NCBI RefSeq assembly: GCF_024813435.1
Contig: NZ_JANAEZ010000003.1
Coordinates: 124,001 to 188,000 of the forward strand
DNA length: 64,000 nucleotides
Reading direction: 5' to 3'
Origin: Cognataquiflexum gelatinilyticum
Lineage (GTDB): Bacteria > Bacteroidota > Bacteroidia > Cytophagales > Cyclobacteriaceae
The position numbers and the translations under genes were made by a program. Under the pieces are notes generated by a model. It was given only the letters and a program-made list of their open reading frames with translations, did no database searches and had not been told where the DNA came from. Shown piece by piece: positions 52,001 to 60,143 of this stretch. Within the stretch, counting starts at the first letter, position 1. Every line of letters starts with the position of its first letter.

Positions 52001-54065
52001 TAGTCCCGTCAAACCTATTTGAACCTGTGAATGTCAAAGTACCTGTTCCCGTGGTATTGACCGCAAAATCCCCCAAGAAAGTGCTGTTGGCTGAGGTGAA
52101 GGTTACCGTATTGAAAGTGCCATTTGGAGCGTTGGTCAATTGGGTGAAATTGTTGATTTCAAGCACATTTGATGCTGCAAAATCAGCAGTTACCAATCCC
52201 CCTGATTGCAGCACAGAAGTTCCCCCCAATTCACCGAATCTGACTTCACCGGTTGGAGCAGAATTATTGATTGTGATTTGCTGCGCAAAAGTATTAGCCC
52301 CTCTGTAGGCAATATCCATGAAAGCAGTGCCATTATTTTGGAAAGTAACAGGTCCATTGAAAGTATCTCCCAAAGTGTTTGCAAACCTTAAATTGGTATT
52401 GGAATTATTGGTGATCAGTGTATTTCCATTAAAGGTGTTTCCACCTTGCATAGTAAGTGTGCTAGTTGAATTATCAGTTAAAGTAAGATTTCCAAAAGTA
52501 TTTCCTTGTCCCCAAGTGATACCGCCACCACCATTTCTAATAATGGTAGTCGCATTGGTAGGTGAACTAAAGGTATTACCCCCAGCAGTCATTGTAATTT
52601 GCCCCCCTGAAATGAACGAGTTGTTTCCTTCAAATGTATTGGCGTTGGTAAAGGTCATGTTACCTGAAGTCGTAACCCCGAAGTCCCCCAAAAAATTATT
52701 GTTTGCTGAAGTGAATGTTACCGTATTGAAATTCCCGTTGGGAGCATTTGTTAATTGGGTGAAATTATTGATTTCCAAGATATTGCATGCCGGAAATCCT
52801 GTAGTTACCAAACCTCCTGTTTGTAATACTGAAGTACCGCCCACTTCCCCGATTCTTACTTCGCCAGTGGTAGAAGTGTTGTTTATTGTGATTTGCTGTG
52901 CAAAAACATTAGTGCCATTGTATGAAATGTCCATGAAGGCAGTTCCGTTGTTTTGGAAAGTAACCAAGCCATTATAAGTATCTCCTGTTACACTTGCCAT
53001 CCTGAAGTTGGAATTGGTATTGTTGGTAATCACCAAATTTCCATTAAATGTATTACCACCATTCCAATAGAAAAATCCGGGTGCATTATCTGTAAAGTTT
53101 AGGTTTCCGAAAGAATTACCCCCTGCCCAAGTAGAGTTTCCACCTGCATTTCTGGTAAAATTGGTTGTTCCTCCGGGGTTGCTAAAGGAATTATTACCAG
53201 TTGGCATAGTCATCCCATTTCCGGCAACAAAGGTATTGTTTCCTGCAAAGGTATTGTTTCCATTAAAGTTGATCGCGCCAGTAGTCGTGACTTGGAAATC
53301 TCCCAAAAATGTACTGTTTGCAACTGTAAATACTGCCAAGGAAAATGTACTGTTGGCGACACTCATTACTTGGGTCAAGTTATTGATCACCAAAGTTCCT
53401 ACAAATCCTGAGGTCACCAATCCACCTGTGTTGAGTGTCGATGTGCCACCCCCGGCCCCGAAATTCATCTGCCCGCCGGTACTGGTATTGTTTATGGTCA
53501 AGCTTGAGTATGTGGTGGCCCCGTTATAAGCCAATTCAACGTTCCCTGTTCCTCCTTTATTTACTATCAATGTTGAATTGAAAGTATCTCCATTGGTGGA
53601 TGCAAATCTCAATCTATTATTGTCATTGTTTGTAATCGTTGTCGGTCCATTAAAAATATTTCCTCCGGAGAGGTCATTGTTTCCCCCGGCTGTTTTTGTC
53701 AATACGATGTTTCCGGAAAAAGTAGTATTCTGCATTGAACTGAAATCTACTGCATTTATAGTACCATTGCTTACTGTACCGCCGTTAAAAAACCCATCGT
53801 CTCCTAAAGTGAGTGTAAAACCTCCAAGATTGAGGGTCCCTCCGGAGATAGTAAGGTCTCTGATAGCAATATTAGAAGTAAGAACCGGCTGAAATGTACC
53901 TGCACCATTGATGACAGCATCTTCGTTGTTGGCATTTGGAATATTTGCCGGAGTCCAGTTTGCAGCATTGTTCCAATCGGAACTTACGCTACCATTCCAA
54001 GTTTGGCCTAAGGAGGCAAAAACAACGGAAATAAAAATAAGATTTAACAATAAAATTTTTTTCAT
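49014..54065 (-). CDS. Very large repetitive T9SS-secreted protein
   Basis: 1683 aa from ATG 54065 (an in-frame GTG at 54089 lacks support). Signal peptide MKKILLLNLIFISVVFASLG. After GSVSSDWNNAANWTPANIP come five full tandem units of about 190-205 aa and a partial sixth, each with a marker like LRFANTLGDTFNG and GGTSVLQTGGLVT. They are Asn, Thr and Gly rich and probably form a long beta-helix. Then LPVELLSFTAEI, an FN3-like segment with FGRQYYRLTQTDFDGTSE, and a type A sorting domain (YKVYPNPSTGLVKILS ... VIH). Exported by T9SS and probably anchored at the cell surface; maybe an adhesin or coat protein. Confidence 0.92.
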   Translation of the reverse strand: MKKILLLNLIFISVVFASLGQTWNGSVSSDWNNAANWTPANIPNANNEDAVINGAGTFQPVLTSNIAIRDLTISGGTLNLGGFTLTLGDDGFFNGGTVSNGTINAVDFSSMQNTTFSGNIVLTKTAGGNNDLSGGNIFNGPTTITNNDNNRLRFASTNGDTFNSTLIVNKGGTGNVELAYNGATTYSSLTINNTSTGGQMNFGAGGGTSTLNTGGLVTSGFVGTLVINNLTQVMSVANSTFSLAVFTVANSTFLGDFQVTTTGAINFNGNNTFAGNNTFVAGNGMTMPTGNNSFSNPGGTTNFTRNAGGNSTWAGGNSFGNLNFTDNAPGFFYWNGGNTFNGNLVITNNTNSNFRMASVTGDTYNGLVTFQNNGTAFMDISYNGTNVFAQQITINNTSTTGEVRIGEVGGTSVLQTGGLVTTGFPACNILEINNFTQLTNAPNGNFNTVTFTSANNNFLGDFGVTTSGNMTFTNANTFEGNNSFISGGQITMTAGGNTFSSPTNATTIIRNGGGGITWGQGNTFGNLTLTDNSTSTLTMQGGNTFNGNTLITNNSNTNLRFANTLGDTFNGPVTFQNNGTAFMDIAYRGANTFAQQITINNSAPTGEVRFGELGGTSVLQSGGLVTADFAASNVLEINNFTQLTNAPNGTFNTVTFTSANSTFLGDFAVNTTGTGTLTFTGSNRFDGTNTFNSNARIVMGGSNFFSTVPGNNSTFIKGAASNTDDAWFGGNTFGNVHITNNSPGGYLRLANTNGDTFLGTSTFINNSPDIFDIAYNGNSSFAGQITIDNNAGGTMRFGGTTTQNGTSTLSSGALTTTNFNSGVLNIRRFTQTNPVANSTFNPVTFESESSNFQGDFNVNATTISFLGGSSFAGNNSFISAGQMNMVTGGNLFSNPGNTTILTRNGGPAAVVWGPGNTFGTLVLTDNSAQNLTMQGGNIFGPATIINNGNKLVRLANTQGDTFASTSTFINNGTNTFEIARAGINLFGDDITINNLNAGGTMNFGINGGTTTLISGGLLTTDYSAGNTLTLNNFSQISSDPNGNFSMNTFSASGSTLRGDIGITTLSGSITLQNGSLFAGNDTFNSAGLISILNNSSFPGNDIFNAATSIAISNSNTFSGSNEFHAGTTILIATNNNIGGDNIFTTTTGGITISSANSFPDNNTFNSGAGIAFTVAGGNSFSTNPGTSTVMTRTGATNNDWIGGNTFGDFTLVNNGTGRVRTANSGSGDNFVGDVTFIKNSTGAIEPAYNNVSTFGGDISTVGSNSVLTFGIGTGTVEINGNTTQELFADPANIPLVRRLTMNTSGTLELNIPLTISVTLTLDNGIINNDENLLTLNSGLLVLGSPSNASHVNGRIRKIGNTAFTYPFGNDGFYAPLTSSALGGAATQHFTGRYFHVNPDLIPYDRESKEPSIGIVNECEYWEFENTNSSAIPTLTMTWSSDRTCPIDDFNEFMVTQWDGSQWIDLGQTALSGDANSGSVRNQTAVPGFSSGIFTLSQSFRILPVELLSFTAEIIEDDKIKVSWSTAQEKNNAFFTLEKSFDASTWSPIGLIPGAGDSDIVLHYDFIDESPVFGRQYYRLTQTDFDGTSETFKVVGVTINSKNEKIDYKVYPNPSTGLVKILSNNTNMEDAEITVLDYQGQIVRSIKGVTGRLVEMDLSNCPKGLYLIKIKNNHYWETKKVVIH
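50370..53620 (-). repeat. Internal tandem repeats of the T9SS protein gene
   Basis: The codons for the recurring GDT(F/Y) marker fall near 53600, 52990, 52375, 51810, 51195 and 50390, so units are about 610, 615, 565, 615 and 805 bases. The longest unit carries an extra expansion of short Asn/Phe/Gly-rich turns such as SNTFSGSNEFHAG. The two central units (near 52990 and 52375) are the most alike. Confidence 0.85.
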
Positions 54066-54441
54066 TTTTCTTGGAGAAATGAGGGTCACATAGGCCTTGA
54101 AAACTGGGTCATTTAGAATCCAAATAATTGTACATTTTTCATATGCAATTATTCGGACTTCAATACTTATCAGATGTTTTTTGTAATTCTAGGGTGATCA
54201 CTTCAGAAAAATAAATAAAAAATATTAAAATAAAAGGAATATTTATGTAAATAAACGGGAGCAGAATTAATCTTAGGTATTCGACACTGTAATCTTGTTA
54301 GCTATGTCCGGATAAAATTTTTCTAAATAGGTAATTCGAATGGAGCTTGCAGAAGGTCAATTCCAAGTTGATTCCTTAGGAATTCATCTTGAATGAATGA
54401 CTATTGAGAGATTATACTAGAAATCAAAAAAGCGAAATGGA
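54066..54441. other. Intergenic region upstream of the T9SS gene
   Basis: AT-rich, no coding frame, tRNA or strong hairpin. It must hold the T9SS gene promoter, which I could not place with a good match. A small perfect palindrome ATTCCT-T-AGGAAT is at 54371-54383. Confidence 0.45.
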
Positions 54442-55452
54442 TCAGAACCACTTTTTCTTTTTAAAATAATATACCATGGCAAGTGTCGATCCCAAGAAAA
54501 GGATCCAAATAAAAAAGTAGCCATATCTCCAGCCTAATTCAGGCATAAACTGGAAGTTCATGCCGTATACACCTGCAATAAAAGTCAAAGGAATAAAAAT
54601 AGTAGCGATGATGGTAAGGGTTTTCATCACTTCGTTTTGTTTTAGGCTAAGATTAGACATGAACAATTCGACCAAAGCTGAAATAGATTCTCTTTGTATT
54701 TCAAGGTTTTCAATTATCTCAATGACATGTTCATAGACGTCATTTATAAAAGGATTGGTTTTTTTCTTAACCAAGGGATTTTCTGATTTTTTCCAAGCCG
54801 ATAACAATTCCCTTGTCGGCCAAACATTCCGTTTTATCTGTTGGATTACCTTTCGCTGATTAAAAATTTCAGGTAACTTCGTTTTTTTGGATTGGCTAAT
54901 GATCTGATCCTCCAGAGACTCAATTTTTTCTACTGCAAACTCCAGGCAATCAAAATATTTGTCAACGATGATATCTAGAAGCGTATAGGCAAAATAATCT
55001 GTGCCCATTTTCCTCATTTTTCCTGTTGGATTCTCTAACCTTGTCCTTATTGGGTCAAAAATATCATAAGGATTTTCCTGAATTGAAATTATGTAATTCT
55101 TTCCAAATAAGATGCTCACTTGTTCGGTGATAGGACTGTGGGATTTATTTTGATGATAAATCATTTTTGTTACCACAAAAATATTATCATCAAATTCCTC
55201 AAATTTTGGACGTTGAGAGGTGTTCTTTATATCCTCAAGGGTCAATGGATGAATATTAAAAAGTTCACTTATTTCTTTCAGTACCGCCTCATTTTCCAGA
55301 CCGCATAGATTGAGCCAAAATTTATGACTGACCTCCAGAAAAGGTCTGATATCTTCGGTGTTTTTAATGTGGTGTTTTTTCAAAACATTCTCACCAAATT
55401 CATAAACTTCAATAATTACATCCTTTGGAGAAGCTTTTTCCGATTTGATCAT
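54442..55452 (-). CDS. corA: Magnesium/cobalt transporter CorA
   Basis: 336 aa. Long N-terminal soluble domain (about 1-270), then two transmembrane helices at about 275-330 with the signature GMN in FIAGVYGMNFQFMPE near 297. A basic tail KKKKWF ends the protein. It moves Mg2+ (or Co2+, Ni2+) through a pentameric channel. The ATG overlaps the stop of a receiver gene by four bases (ATGA), an unusual pairing. Confidence 0.94.
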   Translation of the reverse strand: MIKSEKASPKDVIIEVYEFGENVLKKHHIKNTEDIRPFLEVSHKFWLNLCGLENEAVLKEISELFNIHPLTLEDIKNTSQRPKFEEFDDNIFVVTKMIYHQNKSHSPITEQVSILFGKNYIISIQENPYDIFDPIRTRLENPTGKMRKMGTDYFAYTLLDIIVDKYFDCLEFAVEKIESLEDQIISQSKKTKLPEIFNQRKVIQQIKRNVWPTRELLSAWKKSENPLVKKKTNPFINDVYEHVIEIIENLEIQRESISALVELFMSNLSLKQNEVMKTLTIIATIFIPLTFIAGVYGMNFQFMPELGWRYGYFFIWILFLGSTLAMVYYFKKKKWF

Positions 55453-55823
55453 AAAATGTTTTTGATTTTTTCAGGAGAAAGTGGCTTTTCTATGAATCCT
55501 TCTACACATGAAAACTCCTTTGCTTTTTGTCTGTCCTGAAAATCAATTGAACTCGAAAGAACGATAATTCGGTCCTTTCTGAGCTTAAATTCTTTCAAGT
55601 ATTGGTTAAGAAAATCCCAACCATTCATTACAGGCATATTGATATCCAAAAAAATCAGTATACTTTCTTCATTGTCAATTTCCCTAATCCTTTCGATTGC
55701 CTGTTCTGCCTCTAAAAATTCTTCTATCTGAGGAGTTAATTTTAATTTAGATATCAACCTTCTGTTAATCAGGTTATTGATAGGATCGTCATCTACTAAA
55801 ATAATGGAATAAAATCTTTGCAT
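55449..55823 (-). CDS. Stand-alone response-regulator receiver, coupled to corA
   Basis: 124 aa. Receiver fold with acidic pair in ILVDDDPINN, phospho-acceptor Asp in IFLDINMPVMNG near 62, Ser in VLSSSIDFQD and Lys in FIEKPLSPEKI. No output domain. It is the upstream partner of corA with ATGA overlap. No kinase nearby. Such Rcp/CheY-like receivers are common in Bacteroidota and may signal by contact. Confidence 0.9.
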   Translation of the reverse strand: MQRFYSIILVDDDPINNLINRRLISKLKLTPQIEEFLEAEQAIERIREIDNEESILIFLDINMPVMNGWDFLNQYLKEFKLRKDRIIVLSSSIDFQDRQKAKEFSCVEGFIEKPLSPEKIKNIL

Positions 55824-55951
55824 GAACGATTCTCCGAATTATGAAAGTTGTTTAAGTTATTTCAAATATACTTCTCTAATTTATAAAATAACTGATTTAG
55901 ATGAAATTGATTTTTTATAAAATCACATCAAGTAAAGAATTTTAAAATAAA

Positions 55952-55984
55952 AAAGAGAGGAACTAATTTAGTTCCTCTCTTCAA
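55952..55984 (-). terminator. Rho-independent terminator of groES-groEL
   Basis: AGAGAGGAACTAA and TTAGTTCCTCTCT arms, almost without loop, A-rich on the left; it follows the groEL stop on the minus strand. Confidence 0.9.
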
Positions 55985-56002
55985 ATAGGGCAGATTTTGG
56001 AA

Positions 56003-57631
56003 TTACATCATTCCGCCCATTCCTCCTCCACCCATTGGTGGCATTGCAGGAGACTCTTCTTTTACATCTGCAACCACACATTCGGTAGTCAATAGCAATG
56101 CTGCGATAGAAGCGGCATTTTCAAGGGCCAATCTAGTCACTTTGGTAGGATCAATTACACCTGCTTCAAATAGATCTTCATAAACATCTGTTCTGGCATT
56201 GTAACCGAAATTACCTTTATTTTCTTTGATTTTGTTTATAACAACAGATCCTTCACCTCCGGCATTTGCCACGATTGTTCTTAATGGAGATTCGATCGCA
56301 AATCTGATGATATTGATACCTGTATCCTGATCTTCGTTTTCACCTTTCAAGTTGTCCAATGCTGATACTGCTCTTACCAAGGCAACACCGCCACCTACAA
56401 CAACACCTTCTTGAACTGCTGCTCTTGTTGCGTGTAAAGCATCATCAACTCTGTCTTTCTTTTCCTTCATTTCGACTTCAGTAGCAGCTCCGATATAAAG
56501 GATGGCAACACCACCTGAAAGTTTTGCTAATCTTTCCTGAAGTTTTTCTTTATCATAGTCAGAAGTTGTTTTTTCTATCTGAGCTTTTATTTCATTGATC
56601 CTTGCCTGTATAGCAGACTTATCACCTGCACCGTTGACAATTGTAGTATTGTCTTTATCGATGTTGATTTTTTCTGCGGTTCCAAGGTAATCAACTGTAG
56701 CGTTTTCAAGTTTGTAACCTCTTTCTTCTGAAATTACTGTTCCACCTGTCAAGATTGCGATGTCTTCCAACATTGCTTTTCTTCTGTCTCCAAAACCTGG
56801 AGCTTTAACAGCGGCCACTTTCAAAGCACCTCTTATTTTGTTTACTACCAATGTTGCCAAAGCTTCACCGTCCACATCTTCAGAAATGATCAACAAAGGT
56901 CTGCCGGATTGTGCAACTGGTTCCAATACTGGAAGCAATTCTTTCATTGATGAAATCTTCTTGTCATAGATCAAAATATATGGTCTATCCAATTCGACTT
57001 CCATTTTTTCCGTATTGGTTACAAAGTACGGGGAAAGATAACCTCTGTCAAACTGCATACCTTCTACGGTACGTACTTCAGTTTCAGTGCCTTTTGCTTC
57101 CTCTACTGTGATGACACCGTCTTTGCCTACTTTGTCCATAGCATCGGCGATCATTTTACCGATTTCTTCGTCATTGTTGGCAGAAACAGTCGCTACTTGC
57201 TGTATTTCTTTGCTTGTAGAGATTGCTTTTGAATTGGCTTTCAATTGAGCTACAACAGCAGATACTGCTTTGTCAATACCTCTCTTCAAATCCATTGGAT
57301 TGGCACCCGCCGCTACGTTTTTAATTCCAAGCCCAAAAATTGACTGGGTCAAAACAGTAGCAGTAGTAGTTCCATCACCGGCATTGTCGGCGGTTTTTGA
57401 AGCTACTTCTTTTACTAGCTGGGCTCCCATATTTTCAATTGGCTCAGACAATTCGATTTCTTTTGCCACAGTTACACCGTCTTTGGTGATTGCAGGTGCA
57501 CCGAATTTTTTGTCAATAATCACATTTCTACCCTTTGGTCCTAGGGTTACTTTTACTGCATCAGCAAGAGCATCCACTCCTTTTTTCAATCTGTCTCTTG
57601 CGTTGGTATTGAAAAATAGTTCTTTAGCCAT
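56003..57631 (-). CDS. groEL: Chaperonin GroEL
   Basis: 542 aa. Start AKELFFNTNARDRLKKGVDALADAV, ATP-site GDGTTTATVL, further core stretches GYLSPYFVTN, VKAPGFGDRRKAML and the C-terminal tail MPPMGGGGMGGMM. It folds proteins with GroES as ring complex in the cytosol. It follows groES by 43 bases in the same transcript. Confidence 0.98.
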   Translation of the reverse strand: MAKELFFNTNARDRLKKGVDALADAVKVTLGPKGRNVIIDKKFGAPAITKDGVTVAKEIELSEPIENMGAQLVKEVASKTADNAGDGTTTATVLTQSIFGLGIKNVAAGANPMDLKRGIDKAVSAVVAQLKANSKAISTSKEIQQVATVSANNDEEIGKMIADAMDKVGKDGVITVEEAKGTETEVRTVEGMQFDRGYLSPYFVTNTEKMEVELDRPYILIYDKKISSMKELLPVLEPVAQSGRPLLIISEDVDGEALATLVVNKIRGALKVAAVKAPGFGDRRKAMLEDIAILTGGTVISEERGYKLENATVDYLGTAEKINIDKDNTTIVNGAGDKSAIQARINEIKAQIEKTTSDYDKEKLQERLAKLSGGVAILYIGAATEVEMKEKKDRVDDALHATRAAVQEGVVVGGGVALVRAVSALDNLKGENEDQDTGINIIRFAIESPLRTIVANAGGEGSVVINKIKENKGNFGYNARTDVYEDLFEAGVIDPTKVTRLALENAASIAALLLTTECVVADVKEESPAMPPMGGGGMGGMM

Positions 57632-57674
57632 TTTTTTGTTGTTTTAGGTTCTTTTGATTGTTTGAAATAGATAA

Positions 57675-57953
57675 TTAGAGAATGGCAAAAATATCTGACT
57701 CTCTCATGATAAGGTAATCATGTCCTTCAACTGCAAGTTCTGTACCTGCGTATTTGCCATAAAGCACTTGGTCACCTACTTTTACAGTCAACGGCTCGTC
57801 TTTTTTACCGCTTCCCACTGCGATTACTGTGCCCTTCTGAGGTTTTTCCTTGGCAGTATCAGGAATGTAAAGTCCGGATGCGGTTTTTTCTTCTGCTGCA
57901 GCAGGCTCCACCAGAACTCTGTCTGCAAGAGGTTTGATGTTTACTTTTGACAT
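57675..57953 (-). CDS. groES: Co-chaperonin GroES
   Basis: 92 aa from ATG 57953, which starts MSKVNIKPLADRVLVEP; an upstream in-frame start at 58019 would add a hydrophobic leader not seen in GroES. The mobile loop (EEKTASGLYIPDTAKEKPQ) and VGDQVLYGKYAGTEL are clear. Forms the lid of GroEL. First gene of the groES-groEL operon. Confidence 0.97.
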   Translation of the reverse strand: MSKVNIKPLADRVLVEPAAAEEKTASGLYIPDTAKEKPQKGTVIAVGSGKKDEPLTVKVGDQVLYGKYAGTELAVEGHDYLIMRESDIFAIL

Positions 57954-58015
57954 AATTATTGAATTTTTAAAGGTTAGTAACAAAATCTTGTAATGCATGA
58001 TTATCACTTCTTGTG

Positions 58016-58060
58016 CCAATATAAATTAGAATTCATCAACTGACATATAGTCCGTCAATT
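58016..58060 (-). promoter_or_regulatory. Candidate groES promoter with inverted repeat
   Basis: Minus-strand TATATTGG (58016-58023) is one mismatch from TAnnTTTG, and TATG (58044-58047) lies 20 bases upstream as a weak -33. An inverted repeat AACTGAC-N9-GTCAATT (58038-58060, six of seven arm bases paired) covers that -33. The nine-base spacer is the same as in CIRCE, but the arms differ. Several TGACA words repeat further upstream. Confidence 0.4.
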
Positions 58061-58170
58061 TGCCCCATGTCATGTCATAATTCGCTTTTGTCAAAAAATA
58101 ATTCTGTCAATTTTTCCAATACGCTTTTTAAACCTGTCAGTTTTTTTTAAATTTTCATAAACGGAATGTT

Positions 58171-58878
58171 ATGAAAAACTTATCTGAAAATTGGATTACA
58201 GAAGGTTGGATTGATTTTGAATACAAAAAATACCTTCTTTTGGCCTATTTGCAACATGTAGGCGGACAGTTTAAAGAGGTGAAACTTTACCCTCCCTTGG
58301 CCGATTTGATCCAGCATTACAGCCGGCTCAAGAGTTTTGAACAAAATAGAGATCAGATTAAATCTGCTTTTCCAAAAATGCTTCAAGGACCTGATACAAA
58401 AGAATTGAGATTTACTTACAAGCCATTGGTCATTGATGATGAAATGATGAAACAGCTTGAAGAAATTGTAGCATTTTCCCTTCCACAACTCAAAAACCAT
58501 ATAGAAGATGGGAAGAATATTTATGATTTTTTGGAACGTGAAATGAAAATCGAACCAATCGGAATTTCTCCCCTTTATCAAAAAGAAGGGTATGTTTTTC
58601 TTTCGTTCGATAAGTCCAAAGAGGTTTTTGTTTATAGGTACAAAGTCAACCTGTTTCAAAACAGCATAGATACTTTCAAAGGTATCATGATGCAATTGAT
58701 TCAAAAAGTGCGAAGGTCTATTTTGAATACCTACGAACAAATCAAGCTTGATCTTATTAAAACAAACAGGGAACTTCCAAATCCTGCAACATACAGTATC
58801 TGTTGTACACAGCAGATTCCAATGGAGGAAAGTTTTGTTCCGATCAGTAAAAGGTTGCTTCTAAAAACAGTGGAATAA
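58171..58878 (+). CDS. Conserved hypothetical protein
   Basis: 235 aa, no signal peptide or membrane segment. Aromatic and charged: WITEGWIDFEYKKYLLLAYLQ (start), QHYSRLKSFEQNRDQIKSAF, DDEMMKQLEEIVAFSLPQLK and SPLYQKEGYVFLSFDKSKEV. The C-terminal half resembles an alpha/beta nuclease-like strand pattern only vaguely. It is divergent from groES and alone. I do not recognise a family. Confidence 0.72.
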   Translation: MKNLSENWITEGWIDFEYKKYLLLAYLQHVGGQFKEVKLYPPLADLIQHYSRLKSFEQNRDQIKSAFPKMLQGPDTKELRFTYKPLVIDDEMMKQLEEIVAFSLPQLKNHIEDGKNIYDFLEREMKIEPIGISPLYQKEGYVFLSFDKSKEVFVYRYKVNLFQNSIDTFKGIMMQLIQKVRRSILNTYEQIKLDLIKTNRELPNPATYSICCTQQIPMEESFVPISKRLLLKTVE

Positions 58879-58907
58879 AAAAGCCCGCTAGAAGAGGGCT
58901 TTAAACA
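58879..58907. terminator. Bidirectional hairpin terminator
   Basis: AAAGCCC and GGGCTTT arms around GCTAGAAGA, A-rich on both sides, between the convergent hypothetical and secG genes. Confidence 0.7.
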
Positions 58908-58909
58908 AT

Positions 58910-59275
58910 TTATTTTTCGTTTTCTGTGGTATCTGCCGGAGCAGTTTCGGTTCCTTCAGTCGGCAACAGGCTTTCCGAATCACCAAAAGAAGGACTGACT
59001 ATTTGCTTCCTTGCATTTTCAATGTTTGGAGATGAGGATTGTCCCGGCTGAATAGTAGAATAAAAAGCCGATGAAGATAGGGAAAGTACCAATATGGCTA
59101 TTGCCAAAACCCAAGTTGATTTTTCAAGTATATTTCCGGTTTTTGTGACTCCCATGATTTGCGATGCACCTGCACCAAATGCTGCACCAACTCCTCCTTT
59201 TGAATCCTGAGCAAGGATAACAAGAACCAACAGAACAGCCAAAATGATAATAAGTGTAATAAGAAATGTAAACAT
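58910..59275 (-). CDS. secG: Preprotein translocase subunit SecG
   Basis: 121 aa. Two transmembrane helices (about 2-22 and 55-75) around LAQDSKGGVGAAFGAGASQI and IMGVTKTGNILEKSTWVLA, the hallmark of SecG. A Ser/Glu/Thr-rich tail follows, longer than in E. coli as usual for Bacteroidota. Last gene of the miaB-sigma54-lptE-secG operon. Confidence 0.93.
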   Translation of the reverse strand: MFTFLITLIIILAVLLVLVILAQDSKGGVGAAFGAGASQIMGVTKTGNILEKSTWVLAIAILVLSLSSSAFYSTIQPGQSSSPNIENARKQIVSPSFGDSESLLPTEGTETAPADTTENEK

Positions 59276-59285
59276 ATGAGTGATT

Positions 59286-60107
59286 TTATAAATCCAAGCC
59301 TTTTATTAAGTCCGCAAAGTAAATGTTTTTATCTGGAAATTTCACCATTAATTTTTGATAAATTTCTTTTGCTTTTTGTTTTTTACCTTGTTTTACCAGC
59401 AATTTGGCGTAGGATTCTGATAATAGGGTAGGGTGAAGATGCGTGCTGTTTTCAGATAGATCTGCCTGTTTTTGGAAATCTTCCATCTCTTTCAGTGTTG
59501 CAAGTTTAAACTCTTTTTTACTGAATGCTTTGATCAGGTCAATTTGTTCCCTTTTCTTTTCATCGAGGATTTCCTTTTTTTCTCTTTTACGGATATTTTC
59601 AATCAAATCATCGTTAGGCTTTTTCCTTTTGGGTTTCGTTTGTTCTTTGGACTCAGGTTTTTCTAAGTTAGCCACATTTTCTTTTCGGCTGTTGAGGTTT
59701 TCCTCAAGTTTTTTAAGGATTTTAGCTCTTATCTCTGGATCTGTTTCTTTGGGGGGTTCAGGAATTAGGGATTGTTCGAATCCTTCTAAAATTATTGATT
59801 TTTGATTGCTTGATTTTAAGCTGGAGAAAGTCTCCATATTTTCTTCAATCTTGTTTTCTAAAAACCGGAAGGGAGTATCTGACTCAATCATTAGTTTAAG
59901 CCAAGCCCGGTCTGGACTAGTAATTGATGCCTGGTGAAGCAGATCAAGAGATTTTCCTCTTGATTTTTCAAATTCATATTTGGCAAGCAATACTTTTGGA
60001 ACCTGAAAAAAAGGAAAACTTTCATGTAATTTGATCAGATGGGCAATATCCTCCTTTTGGAGGTTGTTGCTCACTTTCAATATGGAGAGAAGTTGGTGGC
60101 TGTTCAC
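59286..60107 (-). CDS. Hypothetical helical protein, TPR-like
   Basis: 273 aa. The start is GTG at 60105-60107; a TGA lies just upstream in frame and no ATG follows until far inside, so GTG is required. The N-terminal half is helical (LQKEDIAHLIKLHESFPFFQ), the middle is Lys/Glu-rich and probably disordered (LEKPESKEQTKPKRKKPNDD), and the C-terminus has one TPR-like pair (SYAKLLVKQGKKQKAKEIYQ). It lies between lptE and secG in the same operon. Function unknown. Confidence 0.78.
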   Translation of the reverse strand: MNSHQLLSILKVSNNLQKEDIAHLIKLHESFPFFQVPKVLLAKYEFEKSRGKSLDLLHQASITSPDRAWLKLMIESDTPFRFLENKIEENMETFSSLKSSNQKSIILEGFEQSLIPEPPKETDPEIRAKILKKLEENLNSRKENVANLEKPESKEQTKPKRKKPNDDLIENIRKREKKEILDEKKREQIDLIKAFSKKEFKLATLKEMEDFQKQADLSENSTHLHPTLLSESYAKLLVKQGKKQKAKEIYQKLMVKFPDKNIYFADLIKGLDL

Positions 60108-60143
60108 GGTTTGGTCATCGAATAAATTCCAATTTACTCATTT

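Noticed and set aside
51034..53529. Many long plus-strand open frames inside 50-54 kb
   Set aside because: They are antisense to the repeat gene, and their Pro/Val-rich periodic peptides arise from its Asn/Thr-rich codons.
54371..54383. Palindrome ATTCCT-T-AGGAAT
   Set aside because: Short, 300 bases from the nearest start codon and of the kind expected by chance in AT-rich DNA.
57954..58019. GroES start 22 codons upstream
   Set aside because: The extension is hydrophobic and absent in GroES; the known start MSKVNIKPLADRV is at 57953.
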